Notes: generated from the sequence alone by a model not told the origin. A stretch of DNA of 64,000 nucleotides from Symbiodinium natans (GCA_905221605.1 CAJNDS010002180.1:454501-518500), one strand, 5' to 3'. Positions 22,023 through 32,455 are shown, counted from the first letter of the stretch. Program-made: numbers and translations.

Positions 22023-22128
22023 ATATGGGGGTTTCCGAAAGTAGGGGTGCCCTTCGGGGTCCCGTTTAAGGGGATTCTGTTCTACTTGGGGTGTAAAAGG
22101 GTTACCCCTATTTTGGGGAATCCCCGTA
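22023..22128. mobile_element. Family C element
   Basis: Starts ATATGGGGGTTTCCGAAAG and ends GGGGAATCCCCGTA; inner arms GGGGTGCCC and GGGTTACCCC. Relatives at 48748-48850, 50631-50745 and 60416-60508; remnants near 19290, 22475, 31600, 36370, 46160 and 56281. Confidence 0.65.
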
Positions 22129-22352
22129 CAGAGCAGAAGGCAGTAGTAGGGTCACTTCGAGTCACTTTGAGGGTTTTTTTTCTTACGCAGTTGCCTAGTT
22201 AAACACCTCAAGCCCTTCAACTCCAACCCTTTTCTCTAACTTTTCCTGAACTTCATAACCGCCCTAAACCCGTGAGAAACCGGAGACCTAAATTTCCGGA
22301 ACCCCTAAACCCGAAACCGCAAACCCTAAACCCTAAACCCTCTGAGCCCCAG

Positions 22353-22400
22353 ATTGGCAACTGCCTGGAGAAGTTCTCTCCCTGGCTGCCGAACCGCTTC
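22353..22400 (+). CDS. Exon candidate or terminal exon
   Basis: After GCCCCAG, 16 codons IGNCLEKFSPWLPNRF to GTACCT. Without splicing it continues VPGLD and stops at TAG (22416), so it could be a C-terminus. Confidence 0.6.
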
Positions 22401-22899
22401 GTACCTGGGCTCGACTAGTTTAGGGTTTAGGGTTTAGGGTTTAGGGTTTAGGGTTTAGGGTTTAGGGACCTCCTCATATAAACCCCCCCCCCCCAAAGAA
22501 TAGGACTCCCTTATAATACGGACCCCAATAAGGTACCCCAAATCTCGGAAACCCCGACTAGACTAGAGAGTATCGCGGTTCAGGGTTTAAGGGTTTTGGG
22601 CTTTAGGGGTTTAGGGGTTTAGGGGCTCAGTGATTTAGGGAATTTAGGGTTTAGCCGTTCAGGGTTTAGGGATTAAAGGATTAGGGCTTAGGAGTTTAGA
22701 GTTCAGGGGTTTCGGGTTTAGGGTGTCGAGCCTAGTGTTTTGAGAGATCCTTGTGGGTGAAATTATGGAGCTTGAATATCTTACTTGCAGGTTCCTGGGC
22801 AGTTGCATGTAGGACTCGAAGTACCCTTTGCTAAGGCAACGTCTGCGGATGCTCCCCTAAACCCTAAACCCTAAACCCCCCCCTCCCCCCCTAGCATAG

Positions 22900-22940
22900 A
22901 ACTGCGTGGCTTGGGATGCCTATGCAAGTCTCTTTGACAA
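22900..22940 (+). CDS. Exon candidate
   Basis: Between AGCATAG and GTGTAG: NCVAWDAYASLFD. The frame stays open further (KCSKARPPSPA). Confidence 0.4.
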
Positions 22941-23266
22941 GTGTAGTAAAGCTAGGCCGCCAAGTCCTGCCCTAAACCCTAAACGCGAAACCACCCCAAA
23001 GAAAATACTCTGACTCGGCCGACTCGGCCTTACCCCCTGCCTTAGTTCAAAGGCGTAAGCCTCACTGCGCAGCGTTACCTTTTCCCCCTCTTCGGGGTCC
23101 GGATATCAAAGTGGCGCTTCTAAACCCTTACCAGCCCTTGCGAGGCCTTTTTAAGCCCTGAAAACCTTGAACGCTGTCCTCGAAACCCCTAAAGCCCATT
23201 AAAACCCTAAACCCTTGTTTGCGATCCTAAACCCTAAACCCTATACAACCCACACTGGCTCCTAAG

Positions 23267-23317
23267 GAAATCTTCCAGTCTGCGGTCCTCGCTGAAGAGG
23301 CGGAGGGCTCAACCCCT
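23267..23317 (+). CDS. Exon candidate
   Basis: After CTCCTAAG reads EIFQSAVLAEEAEGSTP to TGA. CCCTAAA upstream and TTTAGGG downstream. No GT close to the right edge. Confidence 0.45.
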
Positions 23318-23774
23318 TGAATTCAGGGGTTTAGGGTTTAGGGTTTAGGGTTTAGGGTTTAGGGTTTACTTGGGCCCCCCAAAGTAGCTGTGTCTTGGCC
23401 TTCTGTCAGTCTATAGGTATCTACTATATTAGCACGGGACCCCGAAGGGTTTAGGGTTTAGGGTTGAGGGTTTAGGGTTGAGGGTTAGGGATATACCGCA
23501 AAATATTATGACATCGTAGTATAGGACACCCAAAAGAGAGTTTAGGGTTGTGGGTTTAAGGCCCTATTCTCGGCAAACCCCCCAGTATGGGCACGCGGTT
23601 GTGCCCTTAGGGAGACCTGAGCTTCTTATGCCAGGGCTGAAGGCTTCCATGAGACGACTTTCAGTCATATGAGTTTGCCAAAAACCCTGTTCGGGGCGTA
23701 GGGGCTCAAAAGTACAAACCCTCTGAGCCCGAAGCCCTTGCTTGGGGTGCAGGGCTGATGGCTTGCGATTTTAG

Positions 23775-24160
23775 ATTGTCTCCACGCGTTCCGCAACGTT
23801 GTGGCCTTGGATACCTACCACAGGCAACTGCCGAGGCGCAGCGGTTCAGTCCGAATTTGAGCGGGCATCAATGGATTCGCTCGAGCTTTCAAGACGAGAC
23901 TACAGACCGCAACCAAAGCCTGTGGCCCAGTCGTCAACTTGAATGAGGTCGTCAGGCCGTCAGCATTCAAGGATGTGCCCGAACCTTATAAACCCTACAG
24001 GCCTCATCGTCCTAATTCACTTGAGGTGCTTTGAGTTCTCTTTCAAGGTTTTGCAGCTTTACGGGCCCCCACAGTTTCAAGACTTACTGTTTGCGCTCTC
24101 CATGAAAGCCTCCAGAACCGTGGCTTTCAACCTCAACCTCCGCAACCCTCAAACCTAAAC
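23775..24160 (+). CDS. Long coding-like island with one in-frame TGA
   Basis: One plus frame reads LHAFRNVVALDTYHRQLPRR, a TGA near 23850, then GINGFARAFKTRLQTATKAC and onward for 30 codons to TGA. The other two frames are also open for long stretches. Either a short intron removes the TGA or the copy is broken. Not recognised. Confidence 0.4.
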
Positions 24161-24302
24161 CCCCCAAAATGAATTTAATGAGCCCAACTATCCCTTAATC
24201 AATGTAAATAACTTGCCATGTCCTACCTGACCACCATAGAGAAAGTAGCTACCCTAAGCCCTACCTAAACCCCACATATTCCTTGTGCTTCAAGACTGCC
24301 AG

Positions 24303-24362
24303 GCTCGCGTGGGAAACGGCGCCGAATCGCCCAGCGGCCTTTCTGAATTGACCGGAGCTGTG
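24303..24362 (+). CDS. Exon candidate
   Basis: Exactly 20 codons between ACTGCCAG and GTAAAAG: ARVGNGAESPSGLSELTGAV at full length. Good donor. Confidence 0.65.
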
Positions 24363-24531
24363 GTAAAAGGTCTGGGGTTTAGGGGTGTAGGGGTTTAGGA
24401 TTTAGGGTTTTGGAGTTTAGGGCTTTAGGGGCTTAAGGGGGTAGGGGTTGGGGTTTAGTTTAGTGCCTGGGGGGGTTCGGATGTTAAGGATACGTTTTGA
24501 CAAGCGCTTGCGAACTAGCTGGTCCTTACAG

Positions 24532-24706
24532 AAGTACTACTATCATCGCCGTTGAGCACCAGGAAGACAACCAAGCACTTGCACAGGGGTTAGAGTTTTA
24601 CTTGGTCACGTTGCTGGAAACAGTGGTATTTGCGCGGGGTTTTGAACCAGGCAAAGCAGAACTGTGCAAAAAGTGTGGGTTCCTGGTGGGCCAGGCCTGG
24701 CCCTAA
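24532..24706 (+). CDS. Coding-like island, possible terminal exon
   Basis: After CCTTACAG one base, then about 57 codons to TAA at the start of a CCCTAAA tract. Includes TIIAVEHQEDNQALAQGLEF, a hydrophobic LVTLLETVVFA and a CKKCG motif near the end. No family assigned. Confidence 0.5.
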
Positions 24707-24834
24707 ACCCTAAACCCTAAACCCTATAAACCCAGTACAGAAAGCCTCCCCCCCTGCTGAAGCTTTACTAAACCCCAACATTCCTGAAAACAAAACTCCT
24801 AGACCCCACTCATGAAGCCTTCAAAATAAACAAG

Positions 24835-26060
24835 ACAATAATAGTCATACTTAATGGCAATGATAGTACTAAGAATTCATAGTAGTCATTGTAGTAATAA
24901 TAGCAGTAATAGTAATACTCCCCAAACAGTGCTTGCACAATGGGGTTCTTACGTTCAGGGTAAAGGAATTGGTTGCTGACCGCAACGGGGCGCGCAGCGG
25001 TGGGACGGGGCCTTGGTTTCGACGCTCCCGCTGTGGTTTCGCGCGAAGTCCGTTGCGTTTCGATGCTCCCGCTGTGGTTTCGCGCGAATTCCGTTGCATT
25101 TCGATGCTTCCCCCGTGGTTTCGCGCGAATTCCGGCCTCTCGTGGCCTCTTCAGGCCTCTTCTGGGGGGGGCCACTTAGGTTGCCGACCGCAACGGCGCG
25201 CGTGGTGAGACGGGGCCTTGGTTTGGACGCGCCGGCTGTGGCCTCGCGAATTCCGTTGCGATTCGATGCTGCCGCTGTGGTTTCGCGCGAATTCCGTTGC
25301 ATTTCGATGCTCCCGCTGTGGTTTCGCGCGAATTCATGCCTCTCGTGGCCTCTTCATGCCTCTTCTGGGCGCAAGGGCGCGCGCGGTGGGACGGGGCCTT
25401 GGTTTCGACGCTCCCGCTGTGGTTTCGCGCGAATTCCGTTGCGTTTCGATGCGCCCGCTGTGGTTTCGCGCGAATTCCGTTGCATTTCGATGCTCCCCCC
25501 GTGGTTTCGCGCGAATTCCGGCCTCTCGTGGCCTCTTCAGGCCTCTTCTGGGGGGGGCCACTTAGGTTGCCGACCGCAACGGTGCGCGCGGTGAGACGGG
25601 GCCTTGGTTTCGATGCTCCCGCTGTGGTTTCGCGCGAATTCTGTTGCGTTTCGATGCTGTGGTTTCGCGCGAATTCCGTTGCATTTCGATGCTCCAGCTG
25701 TGGTTTCGCGCGAATTCCGGCCTCTCGTGGCCTCTTCAGGCCTCTTCGGGGGGGGGCCACTTAGGTTGCCGACCGCAACAGCGCGCGCGGTGAGACGGGG
25801 CCTTGGTTTCGACGCTCCGGCTGTGGCCTCGTGAATTCCGTTGCGATTCGATGCTGCCGCTGTGGTTTCGCGCGAATTCCGTTGCATTTCGATGCTCGCG
25901 CTGTGGTTTCGCACGAATTCCGGCCTCTCGTGGCCCCGGGAGTGTCTGTGGTCTTCTGGCCTTCTTTGGCCTTTTCTGGCCCTCCTCACTGTTTGGGGTC
26001 TACGCCGGCATAATTAGTGATTTTAGTAGTATTTTATAGTAACGATAGTAGTAAACATAA
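24835..26060. mobile_element. Inverted-repeat-bounded element carrying a minisatellite
   Basis: CCCCAAACAGTG (24920-24931) at the left is matched by CACTGTTTGGGG (25987-25998) at the right, each backed by ATAATAGTAGT-type AT-rich sequence outside. Heptamers are absent inside. No transposase is seen, so it would be non-autonomous. Confidence 0.55.
24969..25935. repeat. Five-unit minisatellite, about 176-208 bp per unit
   Basis: Each unit opens near GCCGACCGCAACG (third unit degenerate), runs through GACGGGGCCTTGGTTT, then two to four subrepeats of about 43 bp holding GGTTTCGCGCGAATTCCG, then GGCCTCTCGTGGCCTCTTC. All six frames are open over long spans because the unit lacks stops; this is not taken as coding. 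Confidence 0.9.
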
Positions 26061-26079
26061 TCAAACCAGCAATCGTAAG

Positions 26080-26197
26080 CCCCGAGAAATCGAAGTCCGC
26101 AGCCTGCTGAGAGGCTTCGGCAGCGATGCCGGGGGGGCCAAAGTGGCGCCCATGCAAGGGCGACGCGAGCGGAGCCACTTTGCCTGCATTCTGCAGG
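26080..26197 (+). CDS. Exon candidate ending at GTTTAGGG
   Basis: Thirty-nine codons plus one base between ATCGTAAG and GTTTAGGG. Begins PREIEVRSLLRGFGSDAGGA and ends SHFACILQ. Starts only 20 bases after the element above, so that element forms the end of the preceding putative intron. Function unknown. Confidence 0.7.
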
Positions 26198-26286
26198 GTT
26201 TAGGGTTTAGGGTTTAGGGTTTATAGGGTTTAGGGTTTAGGGTTTAAGGTTTAGGGTTCACAGGTCTTCTGACCCTTATAGTACAG

Positions 26287-26364
26287 GGTTGCTACCCGTC
26301 ATCCCGCCACGCTGCGAGGCTCATCCAAGCAGCTGGAAGTGCCAGAAAGACGCTGGGGCCTTGG
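26287..26364 (+). CDS. Exon candidate
   Basis: Twenty-six codons between TAGTACAG and GTTTGC: starts GCYPSSRHAARLIQAAGSAR. CCCTAAA array follows. Confidence 0.55.
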
Positions 26365-26559
26365 GTTTGCTGGGGGTCCCTAAACCCTAAACCCTAAACT
26401 CTAAACCCTAAACCCTAAACCCTAAACCCTAAGCCCTAAACCCTAAACCCTAAACCCTAAACCCTCCTAAACCCTAAACCCTATAACTAACCCTAAACCC
26501 TGAACCCTAAAGCCCTAAAGCCCAAAAGCCCAAAAGCCCTAAACCCTAAACCTTATGCA

Positions 26560-27745
26560 CCCTGTGGTGAGGTCCGATGATGGTCGTAGGCTGCATTTCC
26601 TTATTTTTTGCTGGGAGTGGGAAGGCGGGGGGGGGGGGTAAGTAAGGCCAGGGGATAAGCATGTATAACTCCAGCTCCCCCCCTTTCAATTTCAGGCCTA
26701 GCGGCACGGGCCGGCCCCCGCCCCCCAAAGCACGAAACCTTGAACCTTGGCACTGTCTTCTCTTTCCCGTGTCTTTGTCCTCTCCTTCTCTCTGTCTCTC
26801 TTTCTCCTGCCTTCGCCACCCCTCCCTCCCCCCCCGCGCGCGCGCGCGCGCGCGCGCGCGCGCGCACCCGCATCAGGAGCATCAGTGGGGTTGGTTTGGG
26901 GGCCTTAAAAGCATTCTATGCATGCGTTTTGCCTTCGAAAAACCTTCAGAAAACGCTGTAAACACGTGTTTTGGGCTTGGGAAGCCTTTTGGGACCCAGG
27001 AAAGGGAGCATCATGAGCATCAGCGGCCTCCCCCAGGCCATCCAAAACCCCCTTAAACACGCCGATTGTATGTGCTTGAACGCTTGCGTGCCCACGAAAC
27101 CCCCAAAAGCAAGACCCCGAATGGCCTTAAGGGCATTCGGGGTCCTGCTGTTCGGGTGTTTTGTAGGCACGAAGCCGTTCGAGCGCGTAAAATGAGCGAT
27201 TTTAGGGGCGTTTTTACGTGGACCCACAAAACACTCGGTATTTACGAGGTTTTCTGCTGTTGGAACCCCCCCCAAACCGAGCATCATGAGCATCAGCTGG
27301 GTCTCTGGGCCGTCGGCCCGGACCCCCCCACGAAGCCCATGAGAAGCGATGGCTCGATGATGCGCCGGACCCCCAAGCATCAGCAGCATCAGCAGACCCC
27401 CCCCCGGACGTGGGTTTCGATGATGCGCACTTTGGGGGCGGGTCAAGGGCAACAGGGGTGGGGGTCGGAGGCACGCGTGAAAAACCTCATAAAAACACGG
27501 TATTTACGGTGATTTCAGCGTTTTTCAGCGTTTTTTATTGCCTTGGGCCCGCGGGCCAGGGCTGCTGATGCTCATGATGCTCGCCTGGTTTTGGGCTTCC
27601 GGTACCCCCCCCAAACCTTGAAAAACGTGGTTTCGGCCTGGTGCGCGCCCCATGTGAAAAGCTAGGGCCGATGATGCGCGCCCGTGAGGGTTTAATGGGG
27701 TGCTGCGGGTGTTTTGTGGCCTCGGTTTTTCGTAAAAACCCATGA
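26560..27745. repeat. GC-rich block of diverged repeats
   Basis: The motif GCATCATGAGCATCAGC recurs at about 27007 and 27280, degenerate at 27376, and inverted at about 27558. GATGATGCGC recurs at 27358, 27421 and 27671. TATTTACG with AGGTTTTC recurs three to four times. Spacing is near 270 bp. Frames are open on both strands but read repeat sequence. Confidence 0.65.
26835..26865. repeat. (CG)15 tract
   Basis: Thirty-one bases of alternating CG after a C run; such tracts can adopt Z-DNA. Confidence 0.95.
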
Positions 27746-27851
27746 TTTTTACGAGGTTTTCGTGCTTTTCGCACCACCGCGTGTTGCGTCCCCTTGGATG
27801 CCGTTTTGGAGGCCTCCCGAAGGGCCCCGCGCGAATTTGAAGCAATTTTGG

Positions 27852-27978
27852 GCGGGGTCGGCGGCTCGGGCGCTCGCCCCTTAAAGCTAGCGCTTTAGTG
27901 CGACGCGGGCTCCGCCCTGGACCACGGGCGGCGCGGGGGCCGGATTTAAGAGCCTCCGGCTCAAGCCGCCGACCCCGC
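27852..27978. other. 15-bp perfect inverted repeat
   Basis: GCGGGGTCGGCGGCT (27852-27866) pairs with AGCCGCCGACCCCGC (27964-27978) around a 97-base loop, in a very GC-rich stretch. Confidence 0.8.
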
Positions 27979-28043
27979 TGGAGCATAGTTGAGAGGTCTA
28001 AACCCGCTCGCATGGTTCGAAGATCATCCCAGCCTGCTCGGCA

Positions 28044-28477
28044 GGGGGTAAGGAGGGAAAGAGGGAGGTTTTCACCTCCTCAAACCCATCCAACACGCCG
28101 CCAGGGTCGGCGGACCCTAAACCCTAAACCCTAAACCCTAAACCCTAAACCCTAAACCCTAAACCCTAAACCCTAAACCCTAAACCCTAAACCCTAAACC
28201 CTAAACCCTAAACCCTAAACCCTAAACCCTAAATTTAAGAGCTTCCGGCTCGGGGGGGCCGCTGATTTTGCTGAGGGCGCCCCTACCCCCCTGTGCTGAA
28301 CCGCCTGTTTACGCTGTGCGGGTGGCGCGGTCCTCCACGAAAAAATTGTGCACCGACCCCCCCTACCCCCCCCCCGCGTTTTGGGGGGGTAAGGAGGGAA
28401 AGAGGGAGGTTTTCACCTCCTCAAACCCATCCAACACGCCGCCAGGGTCGGCGGACCCTAAACCCTAAACCCTAAAC
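28044..28477. repeat. Direct duplication capped by heptamer arrays
   Basis: About 90 bases starting GGGGGTAAGGAGGG and ending GGCGGACCCTAAACCC occur at 28044 and again at 28385, essentially identical. A perfect CCCTAAA array follows each copy (28112-28230 and 28456-28553). ATTTAAGAGC(C/T)TCCGGCTC also occurs in both units (27943, 28232). Confidence 0.9.
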
Positions 28478-28744
28478 TCCCTAAACCCTAAACCCTAAAC
28501 CCTAAACCCTAAACCCTAAACCCTAAACCCTAAACCCTAAACCCTAAACCCTGAACCTGAATGCACATACTAAGCTGTCATGCCCTGACACCTGTAAGCC
28601 CCAAAAGAGAAGAGAACTGCCCACAGAGAAACGTACCAATGTCTGGGCGTGGGCCCTCCTGCAAGAAAGCACCGAATCGGGGTCAGGATGGGAGGATAGG
28701 TTTTAAGGTTTAGGGTTTAGGGTCCCCCACCTCCACTCCTCAAG

Positions 28745-28803
28745 TCACGTACCCAGACTCGCAATGCCCGAACGTCCGGCAGTGAGGTACGTCCTGGGAC
28801 AAG
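28745..28803 (+). CDS. Exon candidate
   Basis: Between CTCCTCAAG and GTACGC: one base, HVPRLAMPERPAVRYVLGQ, one base. Unspliced, the same frame continues from its internal ATG for 54 codons to TAG, including TLDASCAVDQRHWDCIISG. Confidence 0.55.
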
Positions 28804-28985
28804 GTACGCTTGATGCAAGTTGTGCCGTCGACCAGCGACACTGGGATTGCATCATTTCTGGTGTTTTTTGGAGCCCAACGCCCCAGCTGTTAAAGCAACA
28901 ACAACTACTTACTCCCCATCGCCCCTAGCAAAAAGTCATCGCCCTACATCGCAAAAGTACAAAAGCATCGAGGCTTAGAATCCTT

Positions 28986-29090
28986 GGTAGCCCATTGGTA
29001 CCCTTTTCCCTTTTTTGGGTTCAAGGTTCCCTTATAAAGTAACCAACCCAAAAAAGGGTGCCCTTATTATAATGTCGTTACTGGGCTACT
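28986..29090. mobile_element. Family B element, best copy
   Basis: Left GGTAGCCCATTGGTACCC, right GTTACTGGGCTAC. Inside are AAGGTTCCCTTATAAAG and AAAAGGGTGCCC. Confidence 0.7.
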
Positions 29091-29334
29091 AAGACCCTGT
29101 TATCTACAGCGGTTGCATTTGTGGTGGTCCAACGGTACTTGCATGCGGGCACTATCCGAAGGACAAAGATCACACGCACCTAACTGCGCGGCTGTCTTTT
29201 CTAGATATCGCTTTAACATTTAGCGCGTACCATGCTTCAAACCCAACACAAAAACCCAACTGCACTCTAAACCATATAAGGGCTGTAGGGCTAGTAGCGA
29301 TGGAGCCCCCTCTCCCCCCCATTCAACACTGAAG

Positions 29335-29505
29335 CGCCTGAAGACGAGGTTGACGGAGTCGACGAGGGCCAAAAGCCAGTGTGAGCATGGCATCGTCCGC
29401 TGTGGGACCTTGATCTGCACCTACGGAGGCAGAGCACTTTTTTGTTCAAATAGAAATGAAGGGAAACGTGTACCAACACTATGGTTTGTATTGGAGCAAT
29501 TCTGA
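29335..29505 (+). CDS. Coding-like island, cysteine-rich
   Basis: After ACACTGAAG an open frame of 56 codons to TGA. It contains AKSQCEHGIVRCGTLICTYG, with four cysteines in about 25 residues. Other frames and the minus strand are partly open. Could be a terminal exon. Confidence 0.45.
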   Translation, partial: RLKTRLTESTRAKSQCEHGIVRCGTLICTYGGRALFCSNRNEGKRVPTLWFVLEQF

Positions 29506-29699
29506 GGGTTTGTTCGTTTTGTTGCAGCAGTCCACTCGCAAAAGCCCGAAATCCTAAACCACCGCCTCTTCACCTCCTCCTTCTCCTCCGTCTCATTTTG
29601 CTCCCTCCTCGGCACCATGATAAGTTAAGCTCGGGGTTAGGATTGGGTGCTCAAGCTCGCGGGCTTATCGGGCTCACGACTCTACCTCACTACTCTTAA

Positions 29700-29890
29700 A
29701 CACACTCGGTCTCTCCATGTCGTTCTCTATCATTTTTCCTCAGTCGCTCGCTTTCCAAACTCGCTATCTTAGCAGACGTACTCGCCTCACGCAATATTGC
29801 CACACACACACACTTTCCTCCAAACTCACAAAATCACCAAATTCGTTTCGCTCACTCACCCGCATCACTCCTTCGCTCACTCGCTCACCT
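29700..29890. repeat. CTCACT-rich low-complexity sequence
   Basis: Pyrimidine-rich CTCA/CTCG motifs; the frame read from it is not convincing. Confidence 0.6.
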
Positions 29891-30227
29891 GAACTCTAAA
29901 CCCTAAACCCTATATCCTAAACCCTAAATCCTAAACCCTAAACGCCTTCCGGCGCGCCGGCTCACCTCACGAACGGGCAGCCAAGTACCTTAGTCACTTG
30001 GCCCGCTCATGCACAGAAGCACATGCATTTGTTCTCTCCTCACTTGTTCAACGCGCTCTTCCTACGGTTGTTCAGAGTCATGTAGGGGTCCGAGTCCTTG
30101 CTAACAGTGTTCCCTTGTTGTCCCTTTATCAGTATACTAGAACATCGCCCAAAACCCTATTCTAATTGTTAAGGTCCCTCACTTAAACGAGTGGGGTGTG
30201 GCCCTTTAACTTTCTACACGCCTGCAG

Positions 30228-30340
30228 AGCTATCTCGTGCAGAGACATGTCTGGCTTGCATCTGTAAGTTGATAGACAGGACGTGTTGCTCAAGGTCCAT
30301 GGAGGCTCTCGACCTGTTTTAAGCAGAGTCCTCCCGGCTT
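30228..30340 (+). CDS. Coding-like island with consensus GTAAGT inside
   Basis: After CCTGCAG reads SYLVQRHVWLAS to GTAAGT (30264). Sixteen bases later, after AGACAG, DVLLKVHGGSRPVLSRVLPA is open. Sixteen bases is too short for an intron, so only one of the two pieces, or a different frame, can be right. Confidence 0.4.
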
Positions 30341-30403
30341 GTGGCCCTAAACCGTGAACCCTAAACCCTAAACCACTCGACCCATGTTCTGTGACTCTTC
30401 CAG

Positions 30404-30440
30404 TCGTCAACACCTTGCGAATCGCCTGGAGGAGCCGAGC
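30404..30440 (+). CDS. Exon candidate
   Basis: After CTTCCAG reads VNTLRIAWRSRA. Right edge unclear. Confidence 0.35.
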
Positions 30441-30770
30441 CCTAAATTCCGACGCCGGGCCACTAGCCCATATCCTATAGGGCTCGAGTAATTACTCATA
30501 TAATATTCCCTTTTGGTACTTTGTAATTATACTACTATCGCCCGCAAAACCCTACTCTAATTATTCAGGCTCCTATATTTGGTAGGCCCTTGGGATATCT
30601 TATATTTTCTAAGAGGATCATGTTTAGGAATATGTTTAAGAGGGTTTAAAGGGCCAACTTGGGATCTCACCCATTGCAAAGGTGGCCAGCAACTGCCGGT
30701 TCCCGCCAGCCCGCAACACCCTTTCAGCCCTAAACCCTAAACCCCAAACCCTAAATCCTGGAAGGTGAAG

Positions 30771-30937
30771 GATTGAATCCAAAGGCCGCAACAGGCTGAG
30801 AACCGCCAACCCCAAAATTCTCAGGGTTTCTTCGAGAGCCCCAGCCTTCTTGGAGGCTTCTTTGGAGGGTGTGGAGGCCCTCGATAGACCCCTGAATTGC
30901 CCTTTACCTTTGTCATGGTTGGGTAACATTTACATTT
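30771..30937 (+). CDS. Exon candidate, 55 codons
   Basis: Between GGTGAAG and GTAAGG: one base, 55 codons, one base with no stop. Starts IESKGRNRLRTANPKILRVS and ends LNCPLPLSWLGNIYI. One of the longest AG-to-GT frames. A minus-strand frame of 97 codons competes. Confidence 0.5.
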
Positions 30938-31155
30938 GTAAGGGCACTTAAACCCAACAAGGAATAAACAATTAAATTTTTAATATTTTCCCAACAATGA
31001 ACCAGTTACGCACCCTGAATTCAAGGCCCCCTCAAGACTTCGTGACCGGAGGCCCCTAGGCCCCTGCCCTCTGCAGGCGCCCCTGTCAGGTCACATGCTA
31101 AAAGAAGGGTGGCGTGGGCAAGAAGTGAAACACTGCAACAGGCCCAGAAAGGGGC

Positions 31156-31332
31156 ATGAAGCGACGAAAGCTTGTGAATAGCAGGGGCGGTTCTGCGACA
31201 ACACCGGCCCCCCACTCCCGCACGACCAAACCCATCATACATATGTCGGGTGGAAAAACGGACAAGGGATTGAAACAAACTGCCGCGGCAAGTGTTTGCA
31301 ATCGGCTCCAGGTTCTGCGTGGCAAAGGATAG
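31156..31332 (+). CDS. Small open frame, 58 codons
   Basis: ATG to TAG. Starts MKRRKLVNSRGGSATTPAPH, contains HMSGGKTDKGLKQTAAASVC. Lysine- and threonine-rich, charged. The frame is open 30 bases further upstream, so it may be the middle of an exon. Confidence 0.45.
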   Translation: MKRRKLVNSRGGSATTPAPHSRTTKPIIHMSGGKTDKGLKQTAAASVCNRLQVLRGKG

Positions 31333-31434
31333 TAGTTGCGGCCACAGCCATGTGTCTCGTGATCCAGGTCGCAGGGGCCCCTAGTTGCCTTGATACAGAG
31401 GTGGGAATGGAGGGTGAATCCGAAATCTGAACAG

Positions 31435-31497
31435 GCAAAAATTTGGGCTTTTGTCCTGAACCAAGAGTGGCCTGAGCTTCTTGGATTCCTGAGTCTT
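31435..31497 (+). CDS. Exon candidate
   Basis: Twenty-one codons between TGAACAG and GTTCGC; starts AKIWAFVLNQEWPELLGFLS. If unspliced, it stops at TAG seven bases later. A minus-strand 97-codon frame overlaps. Confidence 0.55.
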
Positions 31498-32318
31498 GTT
31501 CGCTGCTAGAATCGATGCCACGCGCCACATGCCGCCACCCGCCACCGGAGCATCACAGGTGAATTCCGAAAAAAAAACACAGGGGCGTGTTTCCGATAAC
31601 TGATAATTCGGATTCGAGTATTTTGGGATATGTAAGGGGTACCCCTTTTTGGGGGGACATGCTATGACATGCCCCTACGTGCCTGACATCTTTTGCCGAT
31701 GCACGGGAGGGCACTCTAAAAGCCCATGTTGCCACGCTTCGCAATCGGCAAGGAAGGTGCAAAACTCGCCACCTTGCATTTTTCCCGCCCGGGCACGGCC
31801 ACGGTGCCTTCTGTCAACTCCCGTTGCCCTCGCAAACCCTAGACCCTGAACCCTAGACCCTAAACCATAAACCCTAAACCCTAAACCCTAAACCCTAAAC
31901 CCTAAACCTAAATCCCTCAACCTTAAACTTAAAAGCCCCTGAAACCGACTTCGGGGCCCCAAATCATGTTACAGGTGGGTTTGGGGCCTAAGAAGCCTCC
32001 GACGTCGTGGAGGGATTTCGTTTCCTAATTGAAGCCCTAAACCCTAAACCCTAAACCCTAAACACTAAACCCTAAACCCTAAACCCGAAACCCTAACAGG
32101 TATCGTGCACAACCTCATTACACCCTCATATCCCTGTAGCCTGGGTTCCAGGTTTCAGGGGCTTAGAGGGCTGAGGACTTAAGATTGGGGACTCTGCAAT
32201 TCAACTTCGGTTTCAGTGATTCGAGGGTTTCCAGGGTTTAGGACAGATGGAGGGTTTGTCGGCCCTAAACCCTAAACCCTAAACCCTAAACCCTAAACCC
32301 TAAACCCTAAACCCTCAG

Positions 32319-32399
32319 AGCACTCAGAGCACTCAGAGCACTCAGAGCACTCGGAGGATCGTGGCCGGGAGGTCGGCAGAGGGCCCAGGCCCCTCATTG
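32319..32399 (+). CDS. Exon candidate with in-frame 9-bp repeat
   Basis: Between CCCTCAG and GTGAAT: four GCACTCAGA units read as repeated His-Ser-Glu, then DRGREVGRGPRPLI. The repeat keeps frame. Its last base fits the start of the candidate at 32688. Confidence 0.5.
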
Positions 32400-32455
32400 G
32401 TGAATTGCGCCGGGGAGGGGCGTAGGATGAACTCTTGAAGCCCTATACGCCCTTT

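Noticed and set aside
24810-25990. Many overlapping open frames of 60-190 codons on both strands
   Set aside because: They read the stop-free minisatellite unit in all frames; similar length in every frame and direction shows composition, not coding.
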